From NCBI GenBank assembly GCA_012862575.1, contig BLSF01000014.1, positions 62,001-126,000 of the forward strand: 64,000 nt of DNA, written 5' to 3'. Every line of letters starts with the position of its first letter. The stretch's first letter is position 1. The notes under the pieces were generated by a model, which was given only the letters and a program-made list of their open reading frames with translations, searched no databases and was not told where the DNA came from. Below are positions 29,177 to 39,376 of the stretch, in pieces. This DNA is from Parietichytrium sp. I65-24A (taxonomy: Eukaryota; Sar; Bigyra; Thraustochytrida; Thraustochytriidae). A program made the position numbers and the translations under genes.

Positions 29177-30415
29177 ATGGCGACACTTGACTTTTGTAAG
29201 TTGCAAGGTGACCGACCACAAGGAGAACTGGGATGGATTGACGCAAGTTATGTCGGAGGGGCAGTGTCTGACGGCTGAGGATGTGTTGTTGGGGAAATGT
29301 GGAATCTGTTGTCGCGCGTGATGTTTGCGCGAGTGAAGACCAGGCGCCGGCTACGAAAGCATTGTTCTACGGGTCTGCCGCAGGAACGCTGATTTCGGCC
29401 GTGTTGTTGAAACAGCCGACTACGGGATACGGTAAGTGTGGGAAAGTCTGCAGACGGGGGTTGGAGCTTTGACCGTGTGGCTGACTTGGGATGCCTTGTG
29501 AAAGATGTCACCGCGTTTGCAAGCCTAAAGATATTCAAGGTTATGGCGAACCAGCTCGTGTTTGGAAGCATCGGGGAAATGATTATTGGACTGGGTTTGC
29601 TGTACCAGTTTCGTGTTTTTGAAAGGCGGATGAGCACGTCACGATTTTTGTCGTATACAATTTTGTCCACGCTTCTATCCATTTCATTACAGATGCTTTT
29701 CATGGTTGCCCATCCGGGGTTCGATGACCGCGCTCTGACAAGAATGCCGCCAGGGCCATACAGTGTCATCTTCTCCCTTTTTGTACAGTACTTCACCTTC
29801 ATCCCGAAGGTGCAAAAGCACTCAATTCTTGGTCTAGAGTTCTCGGAGAAGAGCTTCATGTACTTTCTAGGTGGCCAGCTCTTGTTTTCGCGCGGGCGCG
29901 AGTCTCTAGTTGCTGGTGTGTGCGGATTCATAGGTGGCCTCTTGTGCTTGAATGAGCGGCTCCCTTTCCGAAATTTTCGATTGCCTGATCAAATTCAGTC
30001 CTTCGGAAAGAATTTTCTTGCTCCCATTTTCGCGTCCAGGTCACCGGAGGAACTCGCAGCTGAGAGGGCCAGGGCTCAACAAGATAGGGTTTCACGAATG
30101 GGATATGCTGCTCAGTTAGTGGAGGGAAATGTGCAGAGGCAAGCTGCTGGGGCGAATAATGGAGCGCAAACAGATCAGCTCATTCCAGGTCCTAATCAGA
30201 TGTTTGCTGATGTCTTTCAGCAGCAGCAACGCCGATTTGGTGCACGCAATCCTGCACCTGCAGCCCAGGTTCCTGCTGCTCCCGAACCTTCGGAAGAAGC
30301 CATCGAGCAGTTGACTGCACTTGGGTTCGAACGAACTCTTGCCGTCCAGGCACTTCGAACGCACCAGAATAACGTGGAGCACGCCGCGGATAGCTTATTT
30401 CGCCAGGCACAATAA
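29177..30415 (+). CDS. UBAC2: UBAC2-like rhomboid pseudoprotease with UBA domain (three exons)
   Basis: Predicted exons 29177-29195, 29339-29431 and 29505-30415, 340 residues; human UBAC2 is 344. The spliced start reads MATLDFYQAPATKALFYG, matching the YKAPLSKSLL start of human UBAC2, and the second junction recreates the YD...-K-I-F-K region before LLYQFRVFERR. Introns are 143 and 73 nt, both with GTAAGT donors and both ending in AAG rather than CAG. A membrane domain of about five helices lacks the rhomboid Ser/His pair. The C-terminal 40 residues form a UBA domain (EEAIEQLTALGFERTLAVQAL). UBAC2 sits in the ER membrane in ERAD complexes and restrains UBXD8. First-exon and intron limits are inferred from protein alignment and phase. 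Confidence 0.78.
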
Positions 30416-30756
30416 CCCTGCACCCACCGTGCTCGACCTTCTGAAATATACCAAAATTCACGATACGTCAAGCCTTCTCGTCCTTTGAACAACGCGAGAA
30501 GTGTACAATCAATCCAACGTCACGCAATTCCGAATGCCACGAAAGTACATAGAAACCCAATATACTCCTCGTTGAAAGAAAAAAAGACCCTTTTATTATT
30601 ATTATCATTCGTTGAACAAATATCTTCCAAAGCCTTCCTCGGAGCAAATAAAGTTTACACATCCTGCCGCTGCGGTATGGTACTTGAACGATGACGGCAT
30701 TAATCTTGTTACAGCAAATCTAGCGAGCCCCTTTCCTCAACGGCCTGGCCCACCGA
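30416..30756. other. Convergent 3' spacer
   Basis: Between two stop codons; AT-rich with an AATAAAG site near 30646. Nothing else is seen. Confidence 0.5.
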
Positions 30757-33405
30757 TCATTTTTTCCGGTAGTACTTATTCGTTTTGGGGCAAAAGTAAC
30801 ATTCGAGGATCGGGTCATAGACCAGGTCCAATTCACTCTCTTGCGCCGCAGCTTGCTTCCTGTTTGTATTGCCTTCATCAAACGCCTTGGAAATTGATGA
30901 CTTGACAAAATTTGAGGTCAACTTATCCAAATTTTCCTCCTCGTCTTCCTCTTCCTCGAGCTCATCACCACCATCGTCTTCGTCCACGTCGATTTCACAG
31001 CTAGCCCCGAGAATTTCGGCCTCTTCTTCCTCCAGCTCATCCTCAAGCGTCTCTAACCGCTTACGCTCAGAGCTGAGATTCTCTTCAAGCTGCCGGTTTC
31101 GATGAGCGAATGCGCTGTTGACAGAAAACCTGGAATCCTCAAGTTCGTCATCCGAGTGCATTGCCATTTCTCCTCTTCCAGGGCTTCCCAGAGAAAGAGC
31201 ATCGTCTCCATCTAGCTTATCGCCGTCCTCGTCTTCATCGTCGCTCCTCTCTTCTTCTATTCTTTTGGCAGATCCAGGTCTCAGTTTCCCGGGCGGCGAA
31301 GAGCCTCCCAGTAGAGTTCTTCCGTGCTGAAGGTTGTGCCAGTAATCATCTTCGTCGCCCGCTCCGCTGTCATCTTCTCTTTCTGAGGCCTCGCCTCCGT
31401 GCGGTGCGACACTGGGAAGGCTTTCATAAACTGCTGGCGGGTCGTGAAATGCAGAAGCTTCTCCGACATCGTAATCATATGTGGAGGGTCCTTCCTGGTC
31501 ACTGCGCTCGTCGTAAGGGTTCCCGTCCTCGTCGGTCCCGGAGAAACCCTCCTCTTCATGCTCCTCTTCATGCTCTCTCAAATCAACTTGTTCGTCTTCG
31601 TCACTATCAACCATCACGTCACGGAGGACTTGCTCTTCACCACGCTTCTGTTGCAGTCGCATCATCGCTGGAAGCATCTTTGCAGGTTTTCCGCCGTTTT
31701 CATGTGCACTCCGGTCCGCGCGCGAGCTTGAAGGCCTGTCATCGTTGTGACGTAGGCTGGGCTTTGATCGGGAGCTTAACATCGGTTGTTCGTGCTCGTG
31801 CAGACTCGTATTGGAGCGCGCGCTCAATACTGGTTGCACTCCCTCGCGGAAACTAGACATGGGTGCGGAATTGTCCGTCAGACTTGATCTAGATCTTGCA
31901 CTTGACAGTGGTTGTCCATCCTCACGCAAACTGGTTCTGGAGCGGGAACTTGCCAGTGGGGCAGCGTTGTCCATCAAGCTTGATCTAGATCTTGCACTTG
32001 ACAGTGGTTGTCTATCCTCACGCAAACTGGTTCTGGAACGGGAACTTGCCAATGGGGCAGAGTTGTCCATCAAGCTTGCCCTGGATCGCGCGCTTGACAG
32101 TGGTTGACCATCCTCACGCAAACTAGTTCTGGAACGGGAACTTGCCAATGGGGCAGAGTTGTCCATCAAGCTTGATCTAGATCTCGCGCTAGATAGCGGT
32201 TCCTCACGTAAACTAGTCTTGGAGTGTGAGCTCGGCAACTTTGGGGAAACGTTTGCGGACCTGGATCGAGAACTACTCAAAGGCTCGGATCGATCTCGAA
32301 GGCTTGCCTTTGATCGAGAGCTGGCAAGGGGTGCGGCGGGGGAGTGCCTTGCAGAATACTGAAGATTAGAGGGGTACTCCTCCTCCTCCTCCATATCTTC
32401 TTCTTCTTCCTCGTTATTGTTTGGTCTTTGATGGACATCCGATCGTCCAGAGGCAAAGTGAGACCTTGCAGAAGCTGGAACTTCGGAGCCACGTCCGCTC
32501 CTCGTGCTATGCATGCTCATTTGCGATGAGCTGCGTGCACTGGCCCGGGAAGTCTCCACCCTAGAGTCGGTCGAGAGTTTCGAGGTTGGTCTAGACTTTT
32601 GGGGGCCTTCTTTGACTGCCCGAGGTCCGCTAGAGAAAGATGAGGTCGCACGCATCGTCTTGCGCGCCGTTTCCATCGGCGCTTCTGAAGGTGTCGCAGC
32701 TTCGGCGACACTAGCCACCCACTTGTGCAATGCATCCATATCGTACATAATTGTAGGTGGAGAGGTGTCCATCGCAGGGGGAAAAAGTAATTGCCGTGGA
32801 ATTGGCTTCCCCGGGCCATCGCAGCCCAGTGCATCTGATGGCACGTCCTTCAGAGTGAATATCTTTCGAAGTTGAAAGTGTCCGTGCAAAGTCACGGACT
32901 CTAGAGCTCGGTGCATGACCCCCTTGAAATTGCTGGCTACGACTTTCGGAAGGTCAAAGCACAGCGTTATCCACTCCCCACGAGGAAGTAAATACTCTTG
33001 CAGGTCTTCCTCGGCGAATCCTCGATGCGGTTTAAATCCGGACGCTATGGGTACCTGGGCATGAAGAGGGTTCGTGACAAAACTTCGGAATCCGTGTGAG
33101 AAAACTAATCTTCTTCGGGTTCGCGATGTATCAGATATGACGAGCTCGATCGAGAAAGGCTCCATCGAGGCGGGGATAGACATTTGCAGCGCGAGGATCG
33201 GTTGCGTGAGCCCCAGCACTTTTTTAGTCTTGGGATCCGGAAGCTCGACTTTGCTCTGCTGCCCACCCTCGCTCACCAGCGCATTCCCTTTCAGCTCCTT
33301 GTCGAATGTCTTCTTCACCCTGCCTTTCACACCAACATCTTTGAGTGGGGCGGTGCCCTGGGTGCTGAAAACTTCTACGCAAGGGCCACCTTGATACTTG
33401 AACAT
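30757..33405 (-). CDS. CFAP20-domain protein (CFAP20DC-like) with tandem repeats
   Basis: 882 residues from an ATG (33405) that gives the family-typical MFK start. Residues 1-190 form a CFAP20/DUF667 domain: MFKYQGGPCVEVFS, a LGLTQPILALQ core strand, ELVISDTSRTRRRLVFS, and GEWITLCFDLPKVV with the RKIFTLKD end. The middle (about 270-600) is Ser/Arg-rich and contains a 32-residue repeat (LSSARSRSSLMDNSAPLASS type, then SRTSLRED), present about three times nearly identically and further times in diverged form. The C-terminal third is very acidic with a likely coiled coil (ERKRLETLEDELEEEEAE) and ends in a YDPILECYF.P.T.KYY motif. CFAP20 proteins occur in cilia but also in aciliate lineages, with nuclear roles; which applies is unknown. 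Confidence 0.78.
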   Translation of the reverse strand: MFKYQGGPCVEVFSTQGTAPLKDVGVKGRVKKTFDKELKGNALVSEGGQQSKVELPDPKTKKVLGLTQPILALQMSIPASMEPFSIELVISDTSRTRRRLVFSHGFRSFVTNPLHAQVPIASGFKPHRGFAEEDLQEYLLPRGEWITLCFDLPKVVASNFKGVMHRALESVTLHGHFQLRKIFTLKDVPSDALGCDGPGKPIPRQLLFPPAMDTSPPTIMYDMDALHKWVASVAEAATPSEAPMETARKTMRATSSFSSGPRAVKEGPQKSRPTSKLSTDSRVETSRASARSSSQMSMHSTRSGRGSEVPASARSHFASGRSDVHQRPNNNEEEEEDMEEEEEYPSNLQYSARHSPAAPLASSRSKASLRDRSEPLSSSRSRSANVSPKLPSSHSKTSLREEPLSSARSRSSLMDNSAPLASSRSRTSLREDGQPLSSARSRASLMDNSAPLASSRSRTSLREDRQPLSSARSRSSLMDNAAPLASSRSRTSLREDGQPLSSARSRSSLTDNSAPMSSFREGVQPVLSARSNTSLHEHEQPMLSSRSKPSLRHNDDRPSSSRADRSAHENGGKPAKMLPAMMRLQQKRGEEQVLRDVMVDSDEDEQVDLREHEEEHEEEGFSGTDEDGNPYDERSDQEGPSTYDYDVGEASAFHDPPAVYESLPSVAPHGGEASEREDDSGAGDEDDYWHNLQHGRTLLGGSSPPGKLRPGSAKRIEEERSDDEDEDGDKLDGDDALSLGSPGRGEMAMHSDDELEDSRFSVNSAFAHRNRQLEENLSSERKRLETLEDELEEEEAEILGASCEIDVDEDDGGDELEEEEDEEENLDKLTSNFVKSSISKAFDEGNTNRKQAAAQESELDLVYDPILECYFCPKTNKYYRKK
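31901..32200. repeat. 96-bp tandem repeat inside CFAP20-domain gene
   Basis: Copies start near 31901, 31997 and 32093 with exact 96-bp spacing and only a few substitutions; a shorter, diverged copy follows. 96 bp is a whole number of codons, so the reading frame is kept. Confidence 0.9.
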
Positions 33406-34751
33406 GTTGCACAAAGGGGCGTAAGGCTCGCAATCCGAATCCGCCGAACGCTCTTCTTTCTGTTATTTCCCTCTCCCAAGTCGCTTCCGCAGCAGCCTTC
33501 GTCTCCGTCCTTTTACTTTTTTTCAACTCCTTTGATCCCCCGCAACTTCCCACCTAGCATCTCACCAAAGTGTCCGAAACACCTGCCTGCTCCTAGTACT
33601 ACCTTAACGATTTGATATAACGTATGCGACGGTACTCGGCTTTCAGCGAAAGGTGTGCGCGAGGACCTTGAGCGCTGGGAGTCCATGCGCCGGCCGCAAA
33701 CAATGCATTATCATTTACCCTATCTACTCTGTAGCAACGCTGCTCCAAGACCTTATGTTGCTAATGTTCAGAGTTTTGTCTTCTGTTCTGAATGAATGAA
33801 TCGTAAATGAAAGTTCAATTACAGAGCTAAAAAACGAAAAGGATCGGAGCAGTTGATTGCAATGTTGGTGCTCGACATCTCTCAAGTGGGTTTCTTTCCT
33901 GGTTCCCTTTTCATTCAATTGAATCGAGGATCAAAATCGGTTCAGAATTGCTTTCACAACTATTAGTCAACCAATCAGTCGATCGCTTGGCAGCCAAACA
34001 GTCCAACGTCCATATCTCGCCGTTGCTGGGTGTTGACGATCAAAGAGCTGTTCTCTAGGCACCCATAGTCAGCTAATAATGAGCACTACAGCTCGGCCAG
34101 TGGGATCTTCGTGAGGTTGGTTCTTGACGGTGGGTAAGCTACTGTTAGTACCGCGACGTCCCTCCTAACGATTTCACTTGTCACTTGTCAGTTGCAGGTG
34201 GGACTCACAGTCAGTCAGTTTTGAAAAGGAAAACGAAAGAGAAACTGTTCAAAAGCTCTCTCACTGCGAAGTAAGAAAAACAACGCCAAGCTAAGTTATA
34301 ACAAATAATGAGTTATTATAAATAGTTTATTAAAGAAAAGAAAAAGAAAAAGAGAAAGCTCGCACAAGTCTTTGTTTGTTCTCTTCATTTTTAAGAACAA
34401 TTGAGCAAGGCCACAGCAACGAGGGATCGATCTTTCTTGCGTCTCCGCTATACTGTTGCTACCATAAACAATACGTTTGCGTGGAGAACCAAACCACTGC
34501 ACCAGGGCGTTGCGGGGTCGTTGCAGGAGAGCACTTGAGGGAGTTTGGAAGGCGTGGAAAGTGTCCTCGGTGCGTATGAGCCGTGCGCGTACAGGTTACA
34601 GGTTACAGGTTACACGATACACAATACACAGCGCGCAGACCTCTTGAGTCTGTGTCGAGGCTCAGGAGAGTAGCTAGAAAGACAGGCCGGCATTCGCTTC
34701 GAGTTGAGCCGTCACTTGGGTGTGTTGGCGGTTTTGGTGGCTGAAGGTAAG
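33406..34751. other. Divergent intergenic region
   Basis: No gene is seen. A tandem ACAGGTT-type repeat lies at 34591-34613, with related CGATACACAATACACA just after it. A poly-A/GA mix lies near 34331-34360. Confidence 0.5.
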
Positions 34752-37202
34752 ATGGCCTTGATTACCCGCGTGCGGAGGAGCTCTGTCGCACTCTGGACAG
34801 TGCTCCTGCTGATGCTTTCAGCGAAATCGAGCGCGTTTCGGATTTTGTATCCGACGACCGGCACCAAGGTGTTTTCTCCCAGCGTAGATGTGGATGTAGA
34901 AATGACGCCGAGTAGCGGCTCGACATTTGAGCGAGCGGCTTTCCTGGAGATTATTGTGGAGAACGGGAGCGGGACCAAGTTCTCAAGCAGACAGGAGATA
35001 AGAGGTCTGCAGAGACTGTTCTTTGAAGAGAAGGACGGAAGTGGCTTTGGACATTTTCTGCCGCAGGTGTGCGTACTTGGTGACCTTCGTCCTGGGGTTC
35101 ACAAACTGCGCATTGTGCAACTAGACGAATTCGGCAACTCGCTTGGGGAGCCCGCTGAGGAGACGTTTGAGGTGTTTGCGACTTCTCTCAAACTGCAGGT
35201 GCCAATTCAGCCGAAATCACAGATGCCATTCCAAATCTTGGTCACCCCACCACCGGAATTCACCGCTGGCGAGGACGGGGAAGTATATTTGTACTCTTCG
35301 TGCTGTACCTTTCCGTTTATACTGAATGAAACCCAACCTGGCGAAACAAATACGCTGCCTATCTCCATTACATCGGGTCTGCCAGGAAAATGGTTTGTAT
35401 TTGCCGTACTTATCCAGAGACCGCCTTGGTATCGAAAACAGAAGAAGGCTGTTGTGGTAACGTCTAAAGCCGCGATTCAGATCACTTCAATCTACAACGG
35501 CCAGGAAGACACAGTGGAGAAAAACAGTGATCACACGCCACGTGTTGTAGACTGGATGTTTGGGGACCAGTTCATTATACCGCGTAATGATGAATACATA
35601 GGCGCTTCCATCGAGCACTTTGGAGTTTGGTCGTACACTGAGATCGAGCTCTTTAGAAATATCATTGATGCAGCCAGCTCAATGACGAAGAGTGAAGAAG
35701 CTCCAGTTGTACTTGACATTGGAGCGAATATTGGGAGCTTTTCTGTTCCACTCGCAAAGCACCTGGCTGCGAAAGGGAATGGGCGCGTCGTAGCATTCGA
35801 GGCACACCCCAAAATCTTCTCCTATTTGCACGGGAATCTTATATTATCGAATGTAGATAACGTTGACGCATTCCACTACATCGTCTCGGAAGAGAATCTT
35901 GACCAATCACAGGTTCTTGCAAAGCTCGAGATCCCCAAAAACAGTGGTACCATGTCTTATGACGATTCGAGCGCAGTGTTTCAGTATCAGCTCTTTGCCA
36001 AGCCAATCAACGAAAGCGAGAGCGACTCAATGAAGGCTAAGATTGGCAGACCGGTGGAGAAGTGGAGAACCCTGGACACCATTCTGGAGACCAACTATGC
36101 CCCGGATTTTGGCCAAGTTGTACTTGTGAAAATTGATGTGGAGGGCATGGAACAGCACGTAATGCGTGGGGCGACCAAAACGATCAACAAGCATCGCCCA
36201 GTTGTTTATTTTGAAGCAGAACGACCCGAGGAGAACAGCATCTTGCGAGAAATCTTCGCTGAGCTCGGCTACAAACTTTTCTGGTCGAATCACCCCATTG
36301 ATCAAAACATGGGAATCCGAAACCAGAACACCTCCATGTTCAAGCACAAATATGCAATAAATATCCTTGCTGTGCCTAGCGAAAAGCTGCTTGCTTTTCG
36401 AGCCGTTCCCGCGCTCTCCAGCTTCATGCGCTCTGAGCTGGAGGTTTCGGATGCTTTCCCGCTTGACAAGCCGGCAGATGTGATGTTGACCTCATCGAAC
36501 ATGCAGCACTACGAATTTAGCCAGTACTCACCCAATGGAGAAGACGGGGTACTGCTTTCCTTGTTTGCCATGATTGGTGCCACCAATCGCAACTATATCG
36601 AGCTCGTGTCTTCCGCCTCCGCGAATACCTGGTCGAGTGCATACTACGCACCGAGGTCCTTCACCCGCTCCCTGGAGGAACATATTCATATGACGGGGAA
36701 AGTGATAGACATCCAATCTTCAGAATTTCACACCCTCCTGTCGCGCTCCAAGCTTTCACCAGACCTTCTCGTGGCAGTGCATGATGGAGTCGAGAACGAC
36801 ATCTTGTGTCCGCTGCTCTGTGGAGCAACATGCGCAAATGGGGAGTGCCCGGCTGGCGCTCGTAAACTTTGGTTTTTCAGCCCCCGAGCTGTGCTTGCTA
36901 GACCTGTCGTTCATTCGCAGAAAATCGTTTGCGACGACGCCCGAGGTGCGATCGCTTCTTTTGTTGGACCATTGCAAAGGCTGGCGCGCTCAGCGGGGTA
37001 CGAGCTTTTGTATTGCGGCGAAAATGGAATGACCTGTCTACTTGTCCGACGGGACCTCACAGGGTGGGACGCTGCGTCCGAGAAACAGAAGGCTGCGATG
37101 ACCAACTTTTACACGCTTGACAGACTCTACAAGAAGCCGCAGCCTAATGGCTATGCGAATTGGTGTGCACACTCTGAAGCCACAATGTCTGCCGTTGAAT
37201 AG
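34752..37202 (+). CDS. Secreted or lumenal FkbM-type methyltransferase with N-terminal Ig-like and C-terminal degenerate domains
   Basis: 816 residues from the ATG at 34752. Residues 1-29 form a signal peptide or anchor (VALWTVLLLMLSAKSSAF). An Ig-like beta domain follows at about 30-130 (LRPGVHKLRIVQLDEFGNSLGEP). The FkbM SAM-dependent methyltransferase domain covers about 310-520: VLDIGANIGSFSVP at 319 (motif I), FEAHPKIFSYLHGN (motif II), and VKIDVEGMEQHVMRGA at 460-473. A third region (about 575-780) starts FSQYSPNGEDGVLLSLFAMIG, a GED motif seen in FkbM relatives, but its SAM-binding glycines are replaced, suggesting a dead second copy. The family methylates sugars and other secondary metabolites. 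A polysaccharide or glycoprotein substrate in the secretory pathway is inference. Confidence 0.82.
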   Translation: MALITRVRRSSVALWTVLLLMLSAKSSAFRILYPTTGTKVFSPSVDVDVEMTPSSGSTFERAAFLEIIVENGSGTKFSSRQEIRGLQRLFFEEKDGSGFGHFLPQVCVLGDLRPGVHKLRIVQLDEFGNSLGEPAEETFEVFATSLKLQVPIQPKSQMPFQILVTPPPEFTAGEDGEVYLYSSCCTFPFILNETQPGETNTLPISITSGLPGKWFVFAVLIQRPPWYRKQKKAVVVTSKAAIQITSIYNGQEDTVEKNSDHTPRVVDWMFGDQFIIPRNDEYIGASIEHFGVWSYTEIELFRNIIDAASSMTKSEEAPVVLDIGANIGSFSVPLAKHLAAKGNGRVVAFEAHPKIFSYLHGNLILSNVDNVDAFHYIVSEENLDQSQVLAKLEIPKNSGTMSYDDSSAVFQYQLFAKPINESESDSMKAKIGRPVEKWRTLDTILETNYAPDFGQVVLVKIDVEGMEQHVMRGATKTINKHRPVVYFEAERPEENSILREIFAELGYKLFWSNHPIDQNMGIRNQNTSMFKHKYAINILAVPSEKLLAFRAVPALSSFMRSELEVSDAFPLDKPADVMLTSSNMQHYEFSQYSPNGEDGVLLSLFAMIGATNRNYIELVSSASANTWSSAYYAPRSFTRSLEEHIHMTGKVIDIQSSEFHTLLSRSKLSPDLLVAVHDGVENDILCPLLCGATCANGECPAGARKLWFFSPRAVLARPVVHSQKIVCDDARGAIASFVGPLQRLARSAGYELLYCGENGMTCLLVRRDLTGWDAASEKQKAAMTNFYTLDRLYKKPQPNGYANWCAHSEATMSAVE

Positions 37203-37469
37203 AATAGCACCCGAAGTGTACGTATGCAATTCATCTTATTTTTAAAAGTACTGTGGTATGTAAACTTTGAAGTGGTTTTTTAGAGTTATTATCTCAGTCA
37301 AGATTGTCAAGATGGGCATTATGTGTAGCGTATCCACGTTTTTTAATTGACATTTTCATGTTACCAAAAAAAAGGAGGAAAAGTATCAGGTTTTCATTTT
37401 CTTTAGACTGTTAGTTCCGAATTGGGTCTATTTCACCCCTTTATAGTTACACTGTGTGAATACGCTTGA

Positions 37470-38000
37470 TCACTCATGAGTTATGCGGTTTTCAAGCGCG
37501 CCTGCAGGAAGGGACTCCAAAATGGCACTATTCATGCAGTCTTCGTGAGCCTGCGAAATGGCCACTTCTGTAACGGAGCCATGACCGTAGAGCTTGAGCT
37601 TCTCTTTGTCGCTAGTCACCTCTACGATGGGAAAGGCTGACCCAACCGTGAAGACGGCGTGCATGTTGTGGAAGTGCACATGTCTAAAGGTCTCGAGGTC
37701 GTTCACTTTTTTTCCATACGCTTTAGCCACTGACTCGAGCTTGTCCTTGCGCAACACTACGTAGACACCCTGTGAGGTAAGCACGTAAAGCTCATTCTTG
37801 AGCAGCTCGCTCTGCCAGCGCGCAGATTTCGCCATGAACGGAAAGCACGCGGCAATGGGAGGTGTACGCGTCTTTTCAAACTGCTCCACGCAGTCCACTG
37901 AGGGCGCAAACACCGAGACGATGCCCTCGCCCGACTTGCTCAGCACGTCTTTGAGCGCAGTCTGCACATACTCCTTCTCCTCTGGCGTAGCCTCTGCCAT
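37470..38000 (-). CDS. Small soluble protein of unknown function
   Basis: 176 residues, ATG at 38000. The frame is open upstream but only through low-complexity leader sequence (GAGAGA and CAACAA repeats). The protein has a mixed alpha/beta composition with no signal peptide, membrane helix or recognised motif. Segments such as ELLKNELYVLTSQGVYVVLRKDKL and HAVFTVGSAFPIVEVTSDKEKLKLYG look like beta strands of a compact domain. I do not recognise the family. Its regular composition and clear start make it a likely real gene, convergent with the FkbM gene. Confidence 0.65.
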   Translation of the reverse strand: MAEATPEEKEYVQTALKDVLSKSGEGIVSVFAPSVDCVEQFEKTRTPPIAACFPFMAKSARWQSELLKNELYVLTSQGVYVVLRKDKLESVAKAYGKKVNDLETFRHVHFHNMHAVFTVGSAFPIVEVTSDKEKLKLYGHGSVTEVAISQAHEDCMNSAILESLPAGALENRITHE

Positions 38001-38084
38001 CGCTTCTTCCACCGAGATCCCCCACTTTCTCTTTCGCGAGCCGAGATTTTTTATTTTTCGTGAACTCAGCTGTCCCGGTCTCTG

Positions 38085-38115
38085 CCCAACAACAACAACA
38101 ACAACAACACAACAC

Positions 38116-38149
<34 letters not shown>

Positions 38150-38152
38150 TCA
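38085..38152. repeat. CAA and CT microsatellites
   Basis: A run of AACAAC, then a run of CTCTCT, in the 5' leader of the 37470-38000 gene (GTTGTT and GAGAGA on its coding strand). Confidence 0.9.
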
Positions 38153-39352
38153 CAGAGATGTTCCTCGCGGCGATTCAGCTACCCAGTACACTAATCCACA
38201 CTACTCTCCCGCGCGCACTCCGCGGACTCTGAGGACACCGACAAACGTTGAAAGTAAGCCAGCTTGACCACCACGTGCAGTCCTATGGTAATACCTATAC
38301 CCATGGGTAGAGATGGGTGAGGTATTGCTAGCTAGTAGAAGTGTGCAACATTGATAGCGAATAATAGTAAGTCAACGCTATGGAGAGGGAGCTCTCACGC
38401 AGTGCTAATGATCCAGGTAGATGTGCGTTAGGAGCTGTCAGTGGACACGTGCCGCTTTGGCCTTTGGTCTGGCCCTCCAGTAAGGTTTGTTGCGCGTTTC
38501 GGTAGGACCAGCGTGCTCAGGTGAGTATGATAGGATGGCTGATAACAACACTCAAAGTTGTGAAAGGTGTGCGAAGTTCATGTTGCTCCTTGGAGAACCC
38601 GAATTGGGAAGAAGGGATCGTTGTTCGTCGGGAACGACGCTGGTGCACACCCTATGCCTTCTATGCTCAGAGGTAGCCGGTTTTTAGTCGAGAATGAAGA
38701 TCCGTTTCGCGGAGTGCTAGCCTACTGAATCGTAGCTTTCGCGAGTGAGTCATCAATGTCAGGTTGCCAAAGATACAAAAATGTATTTTCTGAAGAACTG
38801 AAAAATTTCCATTTTCATTTCCAAATACTGACAGTAGCATGACTCAGTACTCAGTACCCAGTACCTGGCTACTGTACGTGTACAGTCACCAAGCCCTTGA
38901 GAGAAGCAAAATTCTTACAAAATCGTTCAGTTGGAAGTTGAGCTTCCGTCCTTGAGTGACGTCTGGCAAGCAGATTGTGGAGCATTTTGAAGTTGACCAG
39001 GCGTTCATGAAGTTTGGCATTTACAGTTAATCAGAAGAGACGAATGTCTCAACTTGGCCAGCTCCAAACTCGGTCACATCTCCCGCAACAGTCCCGCTCT
39101 CCCACTCATTACCAGTCTTGTAAAATGCTACGCTTTGCTATGCTTCGCTTCGAGCCGAGAAGCAAATGCAGCGAGCAGACGCTAGATGTTACAAGTGCGT
39201 CTGCATCGCCTCGATACAACACTCCAGCTCTAGTAGCTAGAGCAGAGCAGAGAAGTTGAGAGTGCCCTATGCCAGTGAGCATTTTCCTCGGGCAAACAAA
39301 AATGTTGAATCCTTGTTCTGGCCAATCTTCAAGGGACATCAGTCGGAGAAAA

Positions 39353-39376
39353 TTTCACTGTTTTAAAACTGTGAAA
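39353..39376. repeat. 24-bp near-perfect palindrome
   Basis: TTTCACTG-TTTTAAAA-CTGTGAAA: 22 of 24 positions are symmetric. Confidence 0.7.

Noticed and set aside
29281-29431. ATG at 29281 as start of the UBAC2-like gene
   Set aside because: The 29177 exon spliced to 29339 gives a start that matches UBAC2 (Y-x-A-P-x-T-K) better. The 29281 start remains a fallback.
29432-29453. A 22-nt intron (GTAAGT...TCTGCAG) in the UBAC2-like gene
   Set aside because: It keeps frame, but leaves about 14-17 extra residues relative to UBAC2. A 73-nt intron from the same donor to 29504 also keeps frame and gives a better family alignment and length.
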